A DNA stretch of 64,000 nt, from contig JBMNGN010000004.1 in assembly GCA_050949865.1 (NCBI GenBank), forward strand, positions 1 to 64,000, in the 5' to 3' direction. The notes under the pieces were generated by a model. The model was not told the DNA's origin. It was given only the letters and a program-made list of their open reading frames with translations, and did no database searches. Made by a program: the position numbers and the translations under genes. The DNA comes from JBMNGN01 sp050949865. Its GTDB lineage: Bacteria; Bacillota; Syntrophomonadia; Syntrophomonadales; Syntrophomonadaceae. Shown one piece after another: positions 34,266 to 43,859 of the stretch; within the stretch, counting starts at the first letter, position 1; every line of letters begins with the position of its first letter.

Positions 34266-35792
34266 TTAATTAAGATCTTCCCAATATTTCCCATAACTAT
34301 CAGCAAGAATTCCTAAATCAAATAAGTTAATAAAATCATCTCCATTAAAATCAGCATGCTCACTGTATTGCGGAGCTCCAGACTGAGAACCATAAGAATC
34401 CGCCAGCATACCCAAGTCAAACAAATTGACGTACCCATCTCCATTAATATCGCCTGCAACTAGGGTTACCGGGGGTACAACAGTCAATTGATCTTTAACA
34501 ATTGTTATCGGTATTTGTCTTTTTAGAAATCCGTTCTTGCAAATTTCCAATGTATAAGTGCCCTCGGGTAAATTCATCTCGAAATTCCCCTGCTCATCTG
34601 ATGTAGAGGACACCTGCAATTCCAAAACCGTAACCGTAATGCCCCCGTGCTTACCGGTGCTGGAATCACCTCTTGCTCCCAGCAATACGGAACCCGTTAA
34701 ATTGTTAACAGATTGAACATTGACTGTAAACTTTAATATCCAGTCAGACTCTGGTTGGGCATTATCGAAAGCACGGTAAGCGTATATTGTTGCTGTACCA
34801 GCTCCCATCGCCTTTGTAACCGGGTAGCCTTGGCCCTCGGTATATTCAACTGTTGCCACACTGGGATCGCTGCTGGAGAAATCCACCAGAGTGCTGGCTT
34901 CTCTGCCCATTATCTTTAAGCGGTACTCGACGGCAGATCCTGCATCCTGGGTCAGATGTATTTCTTTGTTTGCATCCTTGGGCTGAAGAGTCTCTGTTTC
35001 ATTTTCATAGATGTATAATTCGGTTTGGGATCTTACCAAAGCCTTGGCAACAGCAACTCTGGCTGCCAAATCTGGATCGATTAAGTCTCCAATCACTTTC
35101 TGTTGTTCTATTAGCTTACTCATGCTCCAGCCTATAGCCCCCAGCTTCCCGTTCAAAATACCTATTCCTGATGCTGGATCAGCTTCTGCCAGGACATTTT
35201 GCATCGCGTCCCTCAAAACATTAGGCATAGTGTCAATAAGCTCTTGGTTAGAACCATAGGCCAAGTTCTTGACGTAATCATCAGGGTTTGAAGCAATTAC
35301 TTCCGGGAGTTCATTCTTTGCGGCAATTAATAAATCATACAATATGTCAACTGTGACTTCGGAACCGAATAAAGTATGAAAAGTGCCGCGGTGATTTTCT
35401 CTGAATTCTTCCAATCGTTGAGCCATATAGGCACTGTCGGAAGTGTAGTAAATCTCTGATAAACCGGCTGCAAATGATTTGGCTGCATCCCGGGCAGCAG
35501 GTTCACCTCCAAATGCAGCTATAACCTCCGGAGTGATTAGATTGTTATCAGTGCCAATACCGAATATGGCCTCCCAATCCTGGTGGTAAGGATCCAAATC
35601 TCCCAGCCCCTGTATTTCAGACCGGGCATTTTGTATTGCAGCCTTGTCACCTTCGTCTATGTATTGGTATATTTCTTCCATTTCAGCGATTATGTTATCG
35701 ATAGTATCCGCTGCCGCTGTAAACGGCGGTAGAAGAGCAAAAACCATGAATAACGCCAATACTGTTATACAGGCTCTTTTCCTATTCGTCAT
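34266..35792 (-). CDS. Secreted protein with a carboxypeptidase-regulatory-like domain and C-terminal type I dockerin, 508 aa
   Basis: Start MTNRKRACI (35792) behind GAAGGAG, with a signal peptide ending FTAAA. Residues ~35-280 are helical and unrecognised (AEMEEIYQYIDEGDKAAIQNARSEI). A Big_2-like region (~285-360) leads to a CarboxypepD_reg-like beta domain (~370-445; NLTGSVLLGARGDS, GNFEMNLPEGTYTLEICKNGF). The last ~60 residues are a textbook dockerin with two calcium-binding loops, DINGDGYVNLFDLGMLADSYG and DFNGDDFINLFDLGILADSYG. A dockerin tethers its carrier to a cohesin, and the neighbouring gene encodes a cohesin-like domain. No catalytic domain is visible, so this is not an ordinary cellulosomal enzyme. 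Confidence 0.85.
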   Translation of the reverse strand: MTNRKRACITVLALFMVFALLPPFTAAADTIDNIIAEMEEIYQYIDEGDKAAIQNARSEIQGLGDLDPYHQDWEAIFGIGTDNNLITPEVIAAFGGEPAARDAAKSFAAGLSEIYYTSDSAYMAQRLEEFRENHRGTFHTLFGSEVTVDILYDLLIAAKNELPEVIASNPDDYVKNLAYGSNQELIDTMPNVLRDAMQNVLAEADPASGIGILNGKLGAIGWSMSKLIEQQKVIGDLIDPDLAARVAVAKALVRSQTELYIYENETETLQPKDANKEIHLTQDAGSAVEYRLKIMGREASTLVDFSSSDPSVATVEYTEGQGYPVTKAMGAGTATIYAYRAFDNAQPESDWILKFTVNVQSVNNLTGSVLLGARGDSSTGKHGGITVTVLELQVSSTSDEQGNFEMNLPEGTYTLEICKNGFLKRQIPITIVKDQLTVVPPVTLVAGDINGDGYVNLFDLGMLADSYGSQSGAPQYSEHADFNGDDFINLFDLGILADSYGKYWEDLN

Positions 35793-36445
35793 TTCCGCAA
35801 ACTCCTTCATTATAATATTATTTTCAGAATAAATATTATCTCCCCCTTTTCCTAATCGCTCATATCCCCATTAAACAACAAAACCAGCATTGTTGTAATG
35901 AACCTGTACTTACTAGTCAACCCCCCTTCCAGGGTTAGTTTGATACTACTAACGATAAAAATAGTGCAAAAGTATGGATAGACAGGCCCTCCCCTTAAGG
36001 CTTACATAAAGGCTAAACCTCAGGTAATTGCCCGTTCTCCCATATTAATTAGTATCGGCAATAGCTCTGGTAATTTACGTTTTATTAGAAAAACAGACAA
36101 AAAAACTATAACTTATCTAATAATACCATATTCCGAAAAAATACTTGCGCATAATGTGTCAATTCTGCTATACCAAAAGAGGCATGTACCCTGAGATTAG
36201 TTTATATTTTTTTACTGTTCTAAATAGATATTTCTATCCTATGATGATTTATCCTTTATTTCCAGGAAATATTCCCTAATTATTTGTTCGTATTAAAGGA
36301 TTATTTTTTAGGAGTCACGGAGCCCAAAAATCGAATAAGATATGAACATGTTAATCATTTCTTTCAGGCAGGTTCAAATAATGTTATGGTGTTATCATGT
36401 AATTGCTTATGTTAAAATGTTCTCGAGTAGAGGTGAGCTGTTACT
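35793..36445. other. Divergent intergenic region, 650 bases
   Basis: No ORF, repeat or RNA is recognised. It must carry the promoter of the dockerin/cohesin/SLH group (minus) and that of the MBL-fold gene (plus). For the latter a weak pair TTGCTT / TAAAAT sits at about 36404-36420, spaced too tightly to call with confidence. Confidence 0.3.
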
Positions 36446-37330
36446 ATGCTTTTGCCGGTATCCAAAAGCATCAGTCTAATCCAAACCGAAAATGGCGGCA
36501 AATACCCGAACTGCAATTGCCTATTGATAGATGATGAAATTAAGGCTGTGATCGATACTGGTTTTGAACCGGGTGATCTGAAGGTGCTCCAGGCTATGCA
36601 CCTGGATGTGGTCATTAATTCACATTTTCATGAAGACCATGTAATGAATAACCGGTATTTTCCAGATGCAGAAGTATGGGCCCATGAGGATGATGCCCCG
36701 GCTATTCGTTCTTTGGAGGCTTTTCAGGATTTTTTCGGTTTTAAAATATTCAACAAGGAACACTGGGGCAAGAAGTTTATAAAAGTTGCCAACCTGGTTC
36801 CATGTCCGGTTCACAAAGAATTTAAGGCCGATGAGGTACTGGACTTCGGACGGGTCAAGCTCCGGGTTATACATACCCCCGGGCACACCCCCGGGCATTG
36901 CAGTTTTTACCAGGAGCAAACCGGGGTTCTTTTTACCGCCGACATTGATTTAACCCGCTTTGGCCCGTGGTATGCCCATACTTGCAGTAACCTTACCGAT
37001 TTTATTGCCTCGATTAAAAAGTGTATGGATATTAATCCCCCGGTAATCCTATCCGGTCATAAAGGAATAATAAAGGAAAATATTAAGGAGAGACTGCAGG
37101 CATATATGGATGTTATACTAACCAGGGAAGCCAGAGTGATTAATCATTTGAAGGAGTCTCCCCTGACCCTGGATCAACTTTCCTACAAGAATATTTTTTA
37201 CGATGATGCCCAGACAGGTTCCGATCCGTTTATGCGCCTGCTGGAAAAGATGGCGGTATATGTCCATCTCCAGCGGTTAATGGAATTAGGTGAAGTGAAA
37301 CAACAAGAAGATGTTTTTTACATAGTGTGA
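36446..37330 (+). CDS. MBL-fold metallo-hydrolase, 294 aa
   Basis: Metallo-beta-lactamase fold with the metal-binding HxHxDH motif in NSHFHEDHVMNN (residues ~55-66), a second His in HTPGHTPGHCSFY (~140-150), Asp in LFTADIDLTRFG and His in ILSGHKGII. The C-terminal ~80 residues form a helical extension, as in glyoxalase II-like or hydroxyacylglutathione hydrolase relatives. The substrate is not assignable. The gene is followed by a short palindromic repeat and then by the potassium transporter pair, which is probably a separate unit. Confidence 0.85.
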   Translation: MLLPVSKSISLIQTENGGKYPNCNCLLIDDEIKAVIDTGFEPGDLKVLQAMHLDVVINSHFHEDHVMNNRYFPDAEVWAHEDDAPAIRSLEAFQDFFGFKIFNKEHWGKKFIKVANLVPCPVHKEFKADEVLDFGRVKLRVIHTPGHTPGHCSFYQEQTGVLFTADIDLTRFGPWYAHTCSNLTDFIASIKKCMDINPPVILSGHKGIIKENIKERLQAYMDVILTREARVINHLKESPLTLDQLSYKNIFYDDAQTGSDPFMRLLEKMAVYVHLQRLMELGEVKQQEDVFYIV

Positions 37331-37378
37331 CCGTGACAGGGTGACAAAAGAACCGTCCCTTCGTCACCCCCAAAGAGG
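37331..37378. repeat. Dispersed GTGACA...GTCACC intergenic repeat, copy 1
   Basis: GTGACAGGGTGACAAAAGAACCGTCCC...GTCACCCCC lies between two genes. The same words recur at 45455-45550, 48848-48888, 56955-57022 and 60448-60490, always between genes. Confidence 0.7.
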
Positions 37379-37390
37379 AAGGAGTTTTTT

Positions 37391-38056
37391 GTGAAGTCAA
37401 GAAAGCAGTTTGCCATTATTGGTTTAGGCCGTTTTGGAATAAGCCTGATCACCGAGCTGTCCAGAATGGGTTATGATGTATTGGCTATTGACAATGATGG
37501 GGCCAAGGTAGATGATATTTTGGAATTCGCTACCCATGCGGTTCAAATAGATTCCATGGATAAACAGGCACTTAAGGCTCTGGGTATTACGGATTTCGAT
37601 GTGGTAGTAGTGGCTATTGGTCAGAATATCCAGGCCAGTATTTTAACCGCCATTATTTTAAAGGAGATGGGGGTTAAGAAGCTTATTGTTAAAGCTCAAA
37701 ACGAACTGCATGGAGCCGTTCTGGAGAAGATCGGCACCGATGTAGTGGTCTACCCGGAGAGGGATATGGCCATAAGATTAGCCCGGGCCTTAACCTCACA
37801 CAATGTGGTGGACCAGATCAACCTGTCCTCAAAATACAGTATTTTGGAAATTAGGACGCCAAAAGCCTTCGTGGACAAAACCCTGGTGGAATTGGATGTC
37901 AGGCGAAAGATGAAAGTAACGGTAGTCGCTATTAAACGGGGGGATGAGATCATCATATCTCCCAATGCTGACCAGGTAATTAGGGCCAATGATATACTGG
38001 TGGTTGCCGGTGATAATGACTCTCTACGTATTCTGGATGAATTAGATCAGAGGTAA
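37391..38056 (+). CDS. ktrA: Ktr/Trk potassium uptake regulatory subunit (RCK), 221 aa
   Basis: Cytosolic RCK protein that gates the TrkH/KtrB channel. The GTG start follows GAGGAAGGAG. N-terminal Rossmann domain FAIIGLGRFGISLITELSRMGYDVLAIDND, with GxGxxG and an acidic residue at the end of strand 2 for NAD(H)/ATP binding. A C-terminal RCK_C domain follows (~135-221; LEIRTPKAFVDKTLVELDVRRKM). In Firmicutes RCK_C often binds c-di-AMP, which closes the channel; a c-di-AMP riboswitch elsewhere in this window makes that regulation plausible. Two bases separate it from the channel gene. Confidence 0.92.
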   Translation: MKSRKQFAIIGLGRFGISLITELSRMGYDVLAIDNDGAKVDDILEFATHAVQIDSMDKQALKALGITDFDVVVVAIGQNIQASILTAIILKEMGVKKLIVKAQNELHGAVLEKIGTDVVVYPERDMAIRLARALTSHNVVDQINLSSKYSILEIRTPKAFVDKTLVELDVRRKMKVTVVAIKRGDEIIISPNADQVIRANDILVVAGDNDSLRILDELDQR

Positions 38057-38058
38057 AA

Positions 38059-39372
38059 ATGTTAAGAAAACTAGACCCACCTCAGCTGTTAATCATTGCT
38101 TATTTGGTTACCATTCTGGCCGGCAGCCTGCTCTTAGCTACTCCCTGGGCAGCCCGCAATGGGACGGTTGATTTTCTTACCGCCTTGTTTACCTCTGCCT
38201 CAGCCGTCTGTGTTACTGGCCTGGTGGTAGTTGACACCGGTACCTATTGGAGCGGTTTCGGCCACCTGGTGATCATCCTGCTGTCGCAAATTGGCGGACT
38301 GGGAATAATGGCTTTTGCCACCCTTTTTATGGTAGCCTTTAAACAGAGGATTAGCCTGAAACAGAGGCTGGCTGTACAGCAGTCTTTAGGCAAATCGGAC
38401 CTGGGCGGCTTGATGGGGATTCTAAAACGCCTGGTGCTTTTTACCTTTGTGGTTGAACTGATCGGCGCCTTGCTATTGACCATATACTGGTTTCCTTCTA
38501 TGGGCCTGAAAAAGGCAATGTGGTTCGGGGTGTTTCATGCCATATCAGCATTTAATAACGCCGGTTTTGACTTATTTGGCAACTACAGCAGCATGACCGG
38601 CATGGCAGCTTCCGCACCGGTGCTGTTGATCCTCTCAGGGTTGTTTATTATAGGCAGCTTAGGTTTTCTGGTGGTTTATGAATTATACAGATATAAGCAC
38701 AAGAAAAGGCTTTCTCTCCATTCACGGCTGGTGTTAATTTTTACCAGTTTGCTTCTGGCTTTAGGCACCTTGGCCTTTTATTTGCTGGAGTTTAATAATG
38801 TATTAGCCAACCTGCCGGGCAGCAGCAAAGTAGTTGTGGCTTTTTTTCAATCAGCTACGCGCACAGCCGGTTTTTCAGCGGTTGATCTGCAGAGTACGTT
38901 TCTACCCACCCAGGTTTTGATTATGGCCTTGATGTTTATTGGCGGAGCCCCTGGTTCAACCGCAGGCGGCATTAAAGTGACTACCCTGGGAGTATTATGG
39001 ATATCGGTAGTCAGCCTTTTGAAGGATAAAAGAGACTCGGTGTTTATGTACCGGAGACTGCCCGAAAGTGTGGTTTCCAGGGCTTATGCCATATTCTTCC
39101 TGGCAATCACCTTGATTATACTAATCAGTTTTATTTTAACCCTCAACAATGATTTCACTTTTAACCGGATTTTGTTTGAAGCTGTATCAGCGGCTGGAAC
39201 GGTAGGCTTGTCACTGGGGATCACCCCGGAATTAAGCGTTCTGGGCAGGATATTTATTATTATTGCTATGTTTCTGGGACGACTGGGCCCATTAACCATC
39301 GGGTATGCCATAGGCTTAAGCAAGAGCGATAATGGGATCCGTTATCCGGAGGAAGATATTATGCTGGGCTAG
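38059..39372 (+). CDS. ktrB: TrkH/KtrB-family potassium transporter, 437 aa
   Basis: Integral membrane K+ translocating subunit with four M1-P-M2 repeats. Selectivity-filter glycines are visible in SASAVCVTGLVV, SAFNNAGFDLFGNY, ATRTAGFSAVD and SAAGTVGLSLGI, and the intramembrane loop is GGAPGSTAGGIKVTT. The length fits KtrB. It is paired with the RCK subunit in one operon. It works with H+- or Na+-driven K+ uptake during turgor control. Confidence 0.93.
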   Translation: MLRKLDPPQLLIIAYLVTILAGSLLLATPWAARNGTVDFLTALFTSASAVCVTGLVVVDTGTYWSGFGHLVIILLSQIGGLGIMAFATLFMVAFKQRISLKQRLAVQQSLGKSDLGGLMGILKRLVLFTFVVELIGALLLTIYWFPSMGLKKAMWFGVFHAISAFNNAGFDLFGNYSSMTGMAASAPVLLILSGLFIIGSLGFLVVYELYRYKHKKRLSLHSRLVLIFTSLLLALGTLAFYLLEFNNVLANLPGSSKVVVAFFQSATRTAGFSAVDLQSTFLPTQVLIMALMFIGGAPGSTAGGIKVTTLGVLWISVVSLLKDKRDSVFMYRRLPESVVSRAYAIFFLAITLIILISFILTLNNDFTFNRILFEAVSAAGTVGLSLGITPELSVLGRIFIIIAMFLGRLGPLTIGYAIGLSKSDNGIRYPEEDIMLG

Positions 39373-39387
39373 TATAGGCATCCCCCG

Positions 39388-41358
39388 TTAATGCTCTGGA
39401 TTGGATATCGGGAAGCGCGTGTAGAAAGTGGTACCCCTGCGGCTGGTTTCGATGTCAATGGTCGCTTTGTGCCGGGCGGCAATGCTGTAACAGATAGACA
39501 AGCCCAGACCAGTTCCCTGATCTTTGGTACTGAAGAACGGGGTGCCGATATTTCTCAGCAGTTCGGGATCTATCCCGCTGCCTTCGTCTTTCACCATCAG
39601 GACCACGTCATCTCCCTTCACAAAGGTTCCAATGGTTAAGGTACCCCCGGAGTCCATAGCCTCGAAACCGTTGCGGACAAAGTTAAATATCAGCTGGCGG
39701 ATCTCTTTTTGATCCAAAAGGAGTAAAGGAATATCGCCCAACGTAGTTTTTAAGTATTTTTCCTGGGCAATGGCATCGGCCTTTATCAGCGGAACAATGC
39801 CGGTGATGATGGTATTCAGGTCTTGCAGTTTCAGATCTACACTCTTATCCTTAGCCAGGGATAGGAATTCCGTAAGTATGGTATTGGCCCTATCAAGTTC
39901 CTCAATCATTATTTCAAAATACTCTGCATCTTCCTGGTATTTCTCCTTGTCTTTTATTATCTGCAGAAAACCACGGACAGTTGTCATCGGGTTGCGGGTT
40001 TCATGCCCGATACTGGCGGCTATTTTGCCTACCAGGTTCAGCTGATCCAGCCTGGCTACCTCATGGAGCATATGATTGTAATCGGTAACATCGGTAATCG
40101 TATTTAAGCGGTATTTGCCATCATTAAGATCAATGGTATCTACCGACAGCAATCCTACCCTTTCCTGGCCGTATTTGGTGTAATAATTCATTTCCAGGTT
40201 TTGCACTGGTTTATTGGCCAATATCATCTCGCGGAATCTCTTCTGTTGTTCGATATCCGGAGCAAAGATTAATTGTTCCATCCTTTCGCCGATAATCTCA
40301 TTACGGCTATACCCGGTAATCCTGCTGAAGTTGTTATTGGACTCGATTATTTTTCCGTCCCCTACTGTAATAGCCATTAAACTGGGACTGGAGTTGAAAG
40401 CCTTGGCGAATTTCTCCTGCGACAGGCGGAGGTCTTCTACCGCCTGTTTAAGCTGGCTTATATCAGCGATCATCCTTAATGCTCCTGTATACTTGCCATT
40501 GCGGTCAATAAGCGGAGTAACGGATACCAAGGCCCAAAAGGTATCCTTACCTGTTCTTAAGAATTCAATCTCATATTGTTCACTGACCCCGGCAGAATGG
40601 TTCATTTCGTGCCTCAGGGCAACCTGAAGCCAATGGGAAGCAATATAATCAATAATAGAAGTGCCTATTAACGATTCCTGGCAACAACCCAGCATATCAG
40701 CCATTTTACGGTTAGCAAAGGTAGTAAAACCCTGGGCATCGGTTATCCATATCCCTTCATTGGCCGTCTCCACTATCCGGCGGTACCTTTCCTCACTTTC
40801 AGCCAGGGCTTCTTCAGTTTCCCGGCGTTCGGTTATGTCCCTAACCGATTCAATAGCGCCTATCAATTCGCCTTTTTCATTATAAATAGGGGAGGCAATG
40901 CACAGGTAATAGGTCCGCTTTCCGTCGTTAATATAGTTCCTCTCCCCCATAGCCCGTTCACCGATTATTGCCAAATGTTGATAGTGTTCATTTAATTTAT
41001 CGTACAGCTCCTGGTCTTTATGAAGGATATAGTCAATCAATATAGGCTTTCTCACCCCGTAAAATACCTTGCTGTACTTGTAATTGTCGTATCCTATCAT
41101 TTTAGAGGCTGGAACATCGGTTATTCCCTCCATAGCCTGGTTCCATACAATTACCCTTCCATTCAAATCAATAGCCAGAGTAGGATTAGGATGATAATAC
41201 AATATATCTGCCATCTTGAATTCTGGCTGGTCTGCGGTTGATTCCCTTATCGGTCGGTTTTTTTCGAAAGGGTATAACTGAGGGTTGTTTACTCTAACTT
41301 TATCATCTATTTCTTTCCTATTCTTCTTTAATTCGGTTTTGTAATGCCAATTTTTCAA
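39388..41358 (-). CDS. Soluble PAS-domain sensor histidine kinase, 656 aa
   Basis: No transmembrane segment. Three PAS domains in series (about 50-175, 185-305, 310-430; VRDITERRETEEALAESEERYRRIVETANEGIW marks a junction). A HisKA dimerisation domain follows, with the phospho-acceptor in IAASIGHETRNPMTTVRGFLQII. The HATPase_c domain has the N box NFVRNGFEAMD, G1 VKDEGSGIDPELL and G2 STKDQGTGLGLSICYSI. The HExRNPxTTVRGFLQ sequence is that of Spo0F/Spo0A-feeding sporulation kinases (KinA/KinE class). No response regulator lies beside it, so it is an orphan kinase, also consistent with a phosphorelay. Confidence 0.9.
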   Translation of the reverse strand: MKNWHYKTELKKNRKEIDDKVRVNNPQLYPFEKNRPIRESTADQPEFKMADILYYHPNPTLAIDLNGRVIVWNQAMEGITDVPASKMIGYDNYKYSKVFYGVRKPILIDYILHKDQELYDKLNEHYQHLAIIGERAMGERNYINDGKRTYYLCIASPIYNEKGELIGAIESVRDITERRETEEALAESEERYRRIVETANEGIWITDAQGFTTFANRKMADMLGCCQESLIGTSIIDYIASHWLQVALRHEMNHSAGVSEQYEIEFLRTGKDTFWALVSVTPLIDRNGKYTGALRMIADISQLKQAVEDLRLSQEKFAKAFNSSPSLMAITVGDGKIIESNNNFSRITGYSRNEIIGERMEQLIFAPDIEQQKRFREMILANKPVQNLEMNYYTKYGQERVGLLSVDTIDLNDGKYRLNTITDVTDYNHMLHEVARLDQLNLVGKIAASIGHETRNPMTTVRGFLQIIKDKEKYQEDAEYFEIMIEELDRANTILTEFLSLAKDKSVDLKLQDLNTIITGIVPLIKADAIAQEKYLKTTLGDIPLLLLDQKEIRQLIFNFVRNGFEAMDSGGTLTIGTFVKGDDVVLMVKDEGSGIDPELLRNIGTPFFSTKDQGTGLGLSICYSIAARHKATIDIETSRRGTTFYTRFPISNPEH

Positions 41359-41620
41359 TTAATTCCTTCCAATCTGTTTTATTTTTCAGGATAATATTAC
41401 AGTTTCTTATCTTACACCAATTACCCTTAATAACCTTCGGGAAAAATGGTTTTCTTTGTCGTAGAATAGAACTTTTTTTGCTGAATATTCGACATTCGGC
41501 CTTGGTGATAGGTAATAATGGGCTAATTTTCAGCCTTGCAGGCAGAAAGCAACCTGGTTTTTGCCTGAGCGGTATTCTGGGGGTTTCAGATAATGATGCT
41601 CAAAGAAAGCATGACAGGAT

Positions 41621-41648
41621 AAAAAACGCCCGCAAGCGGGCGTTTTTT
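41621..41648. terminator. Bidirectional rho-independent terminator
   Basis: A6-CGCCCGC-AA-GCGGGCG-T6, a perfect hairpin with T-run on both strands. It lies ten bases past the stop of the SLH gene on the minus strand. Confidence 0.93.
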
Positions 41649-41657
41649 ATGGAGCTT

Positions 41658-43757
41658 CTACCACTGGGGGTGATTAATAAATGATGAATACCATCTGCCG
41701 TCCTTCTTTACCAGGAAGGTATGCTTGCCTTCAACCTGATCAGTGACCTTAAACCACAGGTTGGGATCGGCATTGGCTGTCAATTCTTGTACCCGGTTAT
41801 TGGGTAGGATTTGATACATTTTGGTAAACCGGGAAAGATTTAATTCGCCTATCTGGTATTCTACATAGGTTAATCCTTCAGTTATCCTTTCCCTTCCGGT
41901 GGCTAAGGCATTAACGGGGGTAGGGGCAGTCCAGTTCAAGGTGGCGGTATACTTTTGATCATTTTTATCTATAATTTCAAAGACATAGTCCCCAGTCGCT
42001 TTTTGAACATTAAACCACAATGTGGCATCGGAATTCGGGGTTAGTTCGGTCTGTGCATCGGCACCGGGCTCCAGTACCTTAATGGATTTAATGTTATCCC
42101 GGCTTAGATTGATCCTGGTTCCATTGGCTGCCAGAGCATATTCCTGATAGACTTTGCCGTCATTGGTGCCGATTTGGTTTGTAAACCGAAATTCAGCCGT
42201 AATTACGGATGCTGGTTTGTGGTTAATTATCGACTTATACCATCTTCCATCTTTTTTGATCAGAAATGTATGTTCCCCTTCAACCTGGTTAGTAACTGGG
42301 AACCACAAGTTTTCCTCATTAGCAGTCAATTCCTGTACCTTGCCGTCTGGTTTTATCTGGTACATTTTGGTAAACCGGGAAAGGTTCAAATTGCCTAACT
42401 GGTATTCTACCAGGAGTAAGCCATTGCTTATCAATTCATCGCCGGTTTTAACTGCCGGTACGCTGGTTGGAGCTGTCCATTCCAAGGTACCTGTATGAAT
42501 GTCCTGGTCCTTTTCTATTACCTGGAAACGATAATCACCGGAAACCTTTTCCACGTTAAACCACAAGGTGGTGTCGGTATTGGGGGTCAAGTCCTTGTAA
42601 GCAGCAGCACCCGGTTCCAATACCTTTATCCTGGATACATTGTTGCTGCTGAGATCGATTACCGAATCACCTACTATAAACTCATATTCCTGATATACTT
42701 TGCCGTCACTGGTGCCTATGTTACCGGTAAACCTGAAATTCCCCTCCGTTATCTTAGAGTCATCCTTAACCACTGTTACTCTGCAGCGGTCTCTCTTGGT
42801 TACCCCGCCGCTGGTAACCGAGGCTGTAATGTATGCTTCACCGGTTTTGGTGTCCGATGCGGTTACTACCCCGTTACTAACCGTAGCAATCTCAGGATCG
42901 CTGGAAGACCATGATACGGTTTTTTCCGCCGGGTTTGCCGGATTGGTTACAACAACATTGAGGGCAGCAGATTCCCCCTGTTTAAGAGTCACCTTATCAG
43001 GGGATACTTCCACCTCAAATGAGGATTCGGAAGGCGTTTCGGAATCAAATATTCGATCCAGTATCCGATCCAGGATGGTGGCAATCTGGGCTCTGGTTAA
43101 GGCGCTGTTGGGATTAAATTTGCCATCGGGATCCCCGATAATAATCCCTTCATTATACATGGCTATAATGTACCCCAGGTCATCCCGGGAGATAAGTATT
43201 CCATCCTTAAAGGGTATTATAGAGGTATCAGCCGGGGTCAGTCCCAGGGCTTTAGCAATCAGCACCACTGCTTGAGCTCTGCTGGCCTGGACATGGGAAT
43301 GAAACCGGTTAAGGTTTATAAAACCCTTTTTAGCAGCTTTGCCTACGGGTTTCTTGGCCCAATCCGGGGTGTTGGGAACGTACAAATCGCTTAGGTCAGC
43401 AACGTCGTCTTCATCATCTTCGATTATCCTTATGACCAGGGCTACTATTTCCGCCTGGGTTATCTCGCTATCAGGCTTGAAAGTGCCGTCAGGATAACCA
43501 TTAAACAAACCGATCAAACCCATTCTTTCGATAGCAGGTGCAGCCCAATGCCGGTTGACATCCTTAAATCTGCCAGCGAAAGAATGCTTCTGGTAGGACT
43601 TCAGTATCTCTTTAACCTGCTTTTCAAGCTTCTGGTTCACCTTGTATTTGCCCTTCGGTTCCTTCTTTGTTTGATCCGGTTTGGCCAGAACTGCCGCGGG
43701 CAAGATGAACATAATGAACAACATTACAGTCATGGTAAGGGCTAAGGCCTTTCTCAT
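41658..43757 (-). CDS. SLH surface protein with Big_2 domain and a duplicated ~175-residue module, 699 aa
   Basis: Signal peptide (1-25), then three SLH modules at the N-terminus (FKDVNRHWAAPAIERMG ~62; a second ~120-172; FKDGILISRDDLG ~180-235), so the orientation on the wall is opposite to that of the other SLH proteins here. A Big_2 Ig-like domain (~250-335, VSWSSSDPEIATVSNGVVTA) follows. Two copies of one module (~340-510 and ~525-695) complete the chain. Both contain IGTSDGKVYQEYEF/IGTNDGKVYQEYAL, the phrase LSRFTKMYQI and a Trp/Lys-rich end KKDGRWYKSIINH/KKDGRWYSSFINH. The module is unknown to me. Its own gene is followed by a strong terminator, so it is probably monocistronic. Confidence 0.88.
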   Translation of the reverse strand: MRKALALTMTVMLFIMFILPAAVLAKPDQTKKEPKGKYKVNQKLEKQVKEILKSYQKHSFAGRFKDVNRHWAAPAIERMGLIGLFNGYPDGTFKPDSEITQAEIVALVIRIIEDDEDDVADLSDLYVPNTPDWAKKPVGKAAKKGFINLNRFHSHVQASRAQAVVLIAKALGLTPADTSIIPFKDGILISRDDLGYIIAMYNEGIIIGDPDGKFNPNSALTRAQIATILDRILDRIFDSETPSESSFEVEVSPDKVTLKQGESAALNVVVTNPANPAEKTVSWSSSDPEIATVSNGVVTASDTKTGEAYITASVTSGGVTKRDRCRVTVVKDDSKITEGNFRFTGNIGTSDGKVYQEYEFIVGDSVIDLSSNNVSRIKVLEPGAAAYKDLTPNTDTTLWFNVEKVSGDYRFQVIEKDQDIHTGTLEWTAPTSVPAVKTGDELISNGLLLVEYQLGNLNLSRFTKMYQIKPDGKVQELTANEENLWFPVTNQVEGEHTFLIKKDGRWYKSIINHKPASVITAEFRFTNQIGTNDGKVYQEYALAANGTRINLSRDNIKSIKVLEPGADAQTELTPNSDATLWFNVQKATGDYVFEIIDKNDQKYTATLNWTAPTPVNALATGRERITEGLTYVEYQIGELNLSRFTKMYQILPNNRVQELTANADPNLWFKVTDQVEGKHTFLVKKDGRWYSSFINHPQW

Positions 43758-43859
43758 TAGAATCCTCCTTTTTTCTTTTTACCATTAATGCGAGGGTAAA
43801 AAGATCTATTTAGGGGGTTAAGGGGTTTATTTTTCTAATGAACGGCCTATCTTATCATT

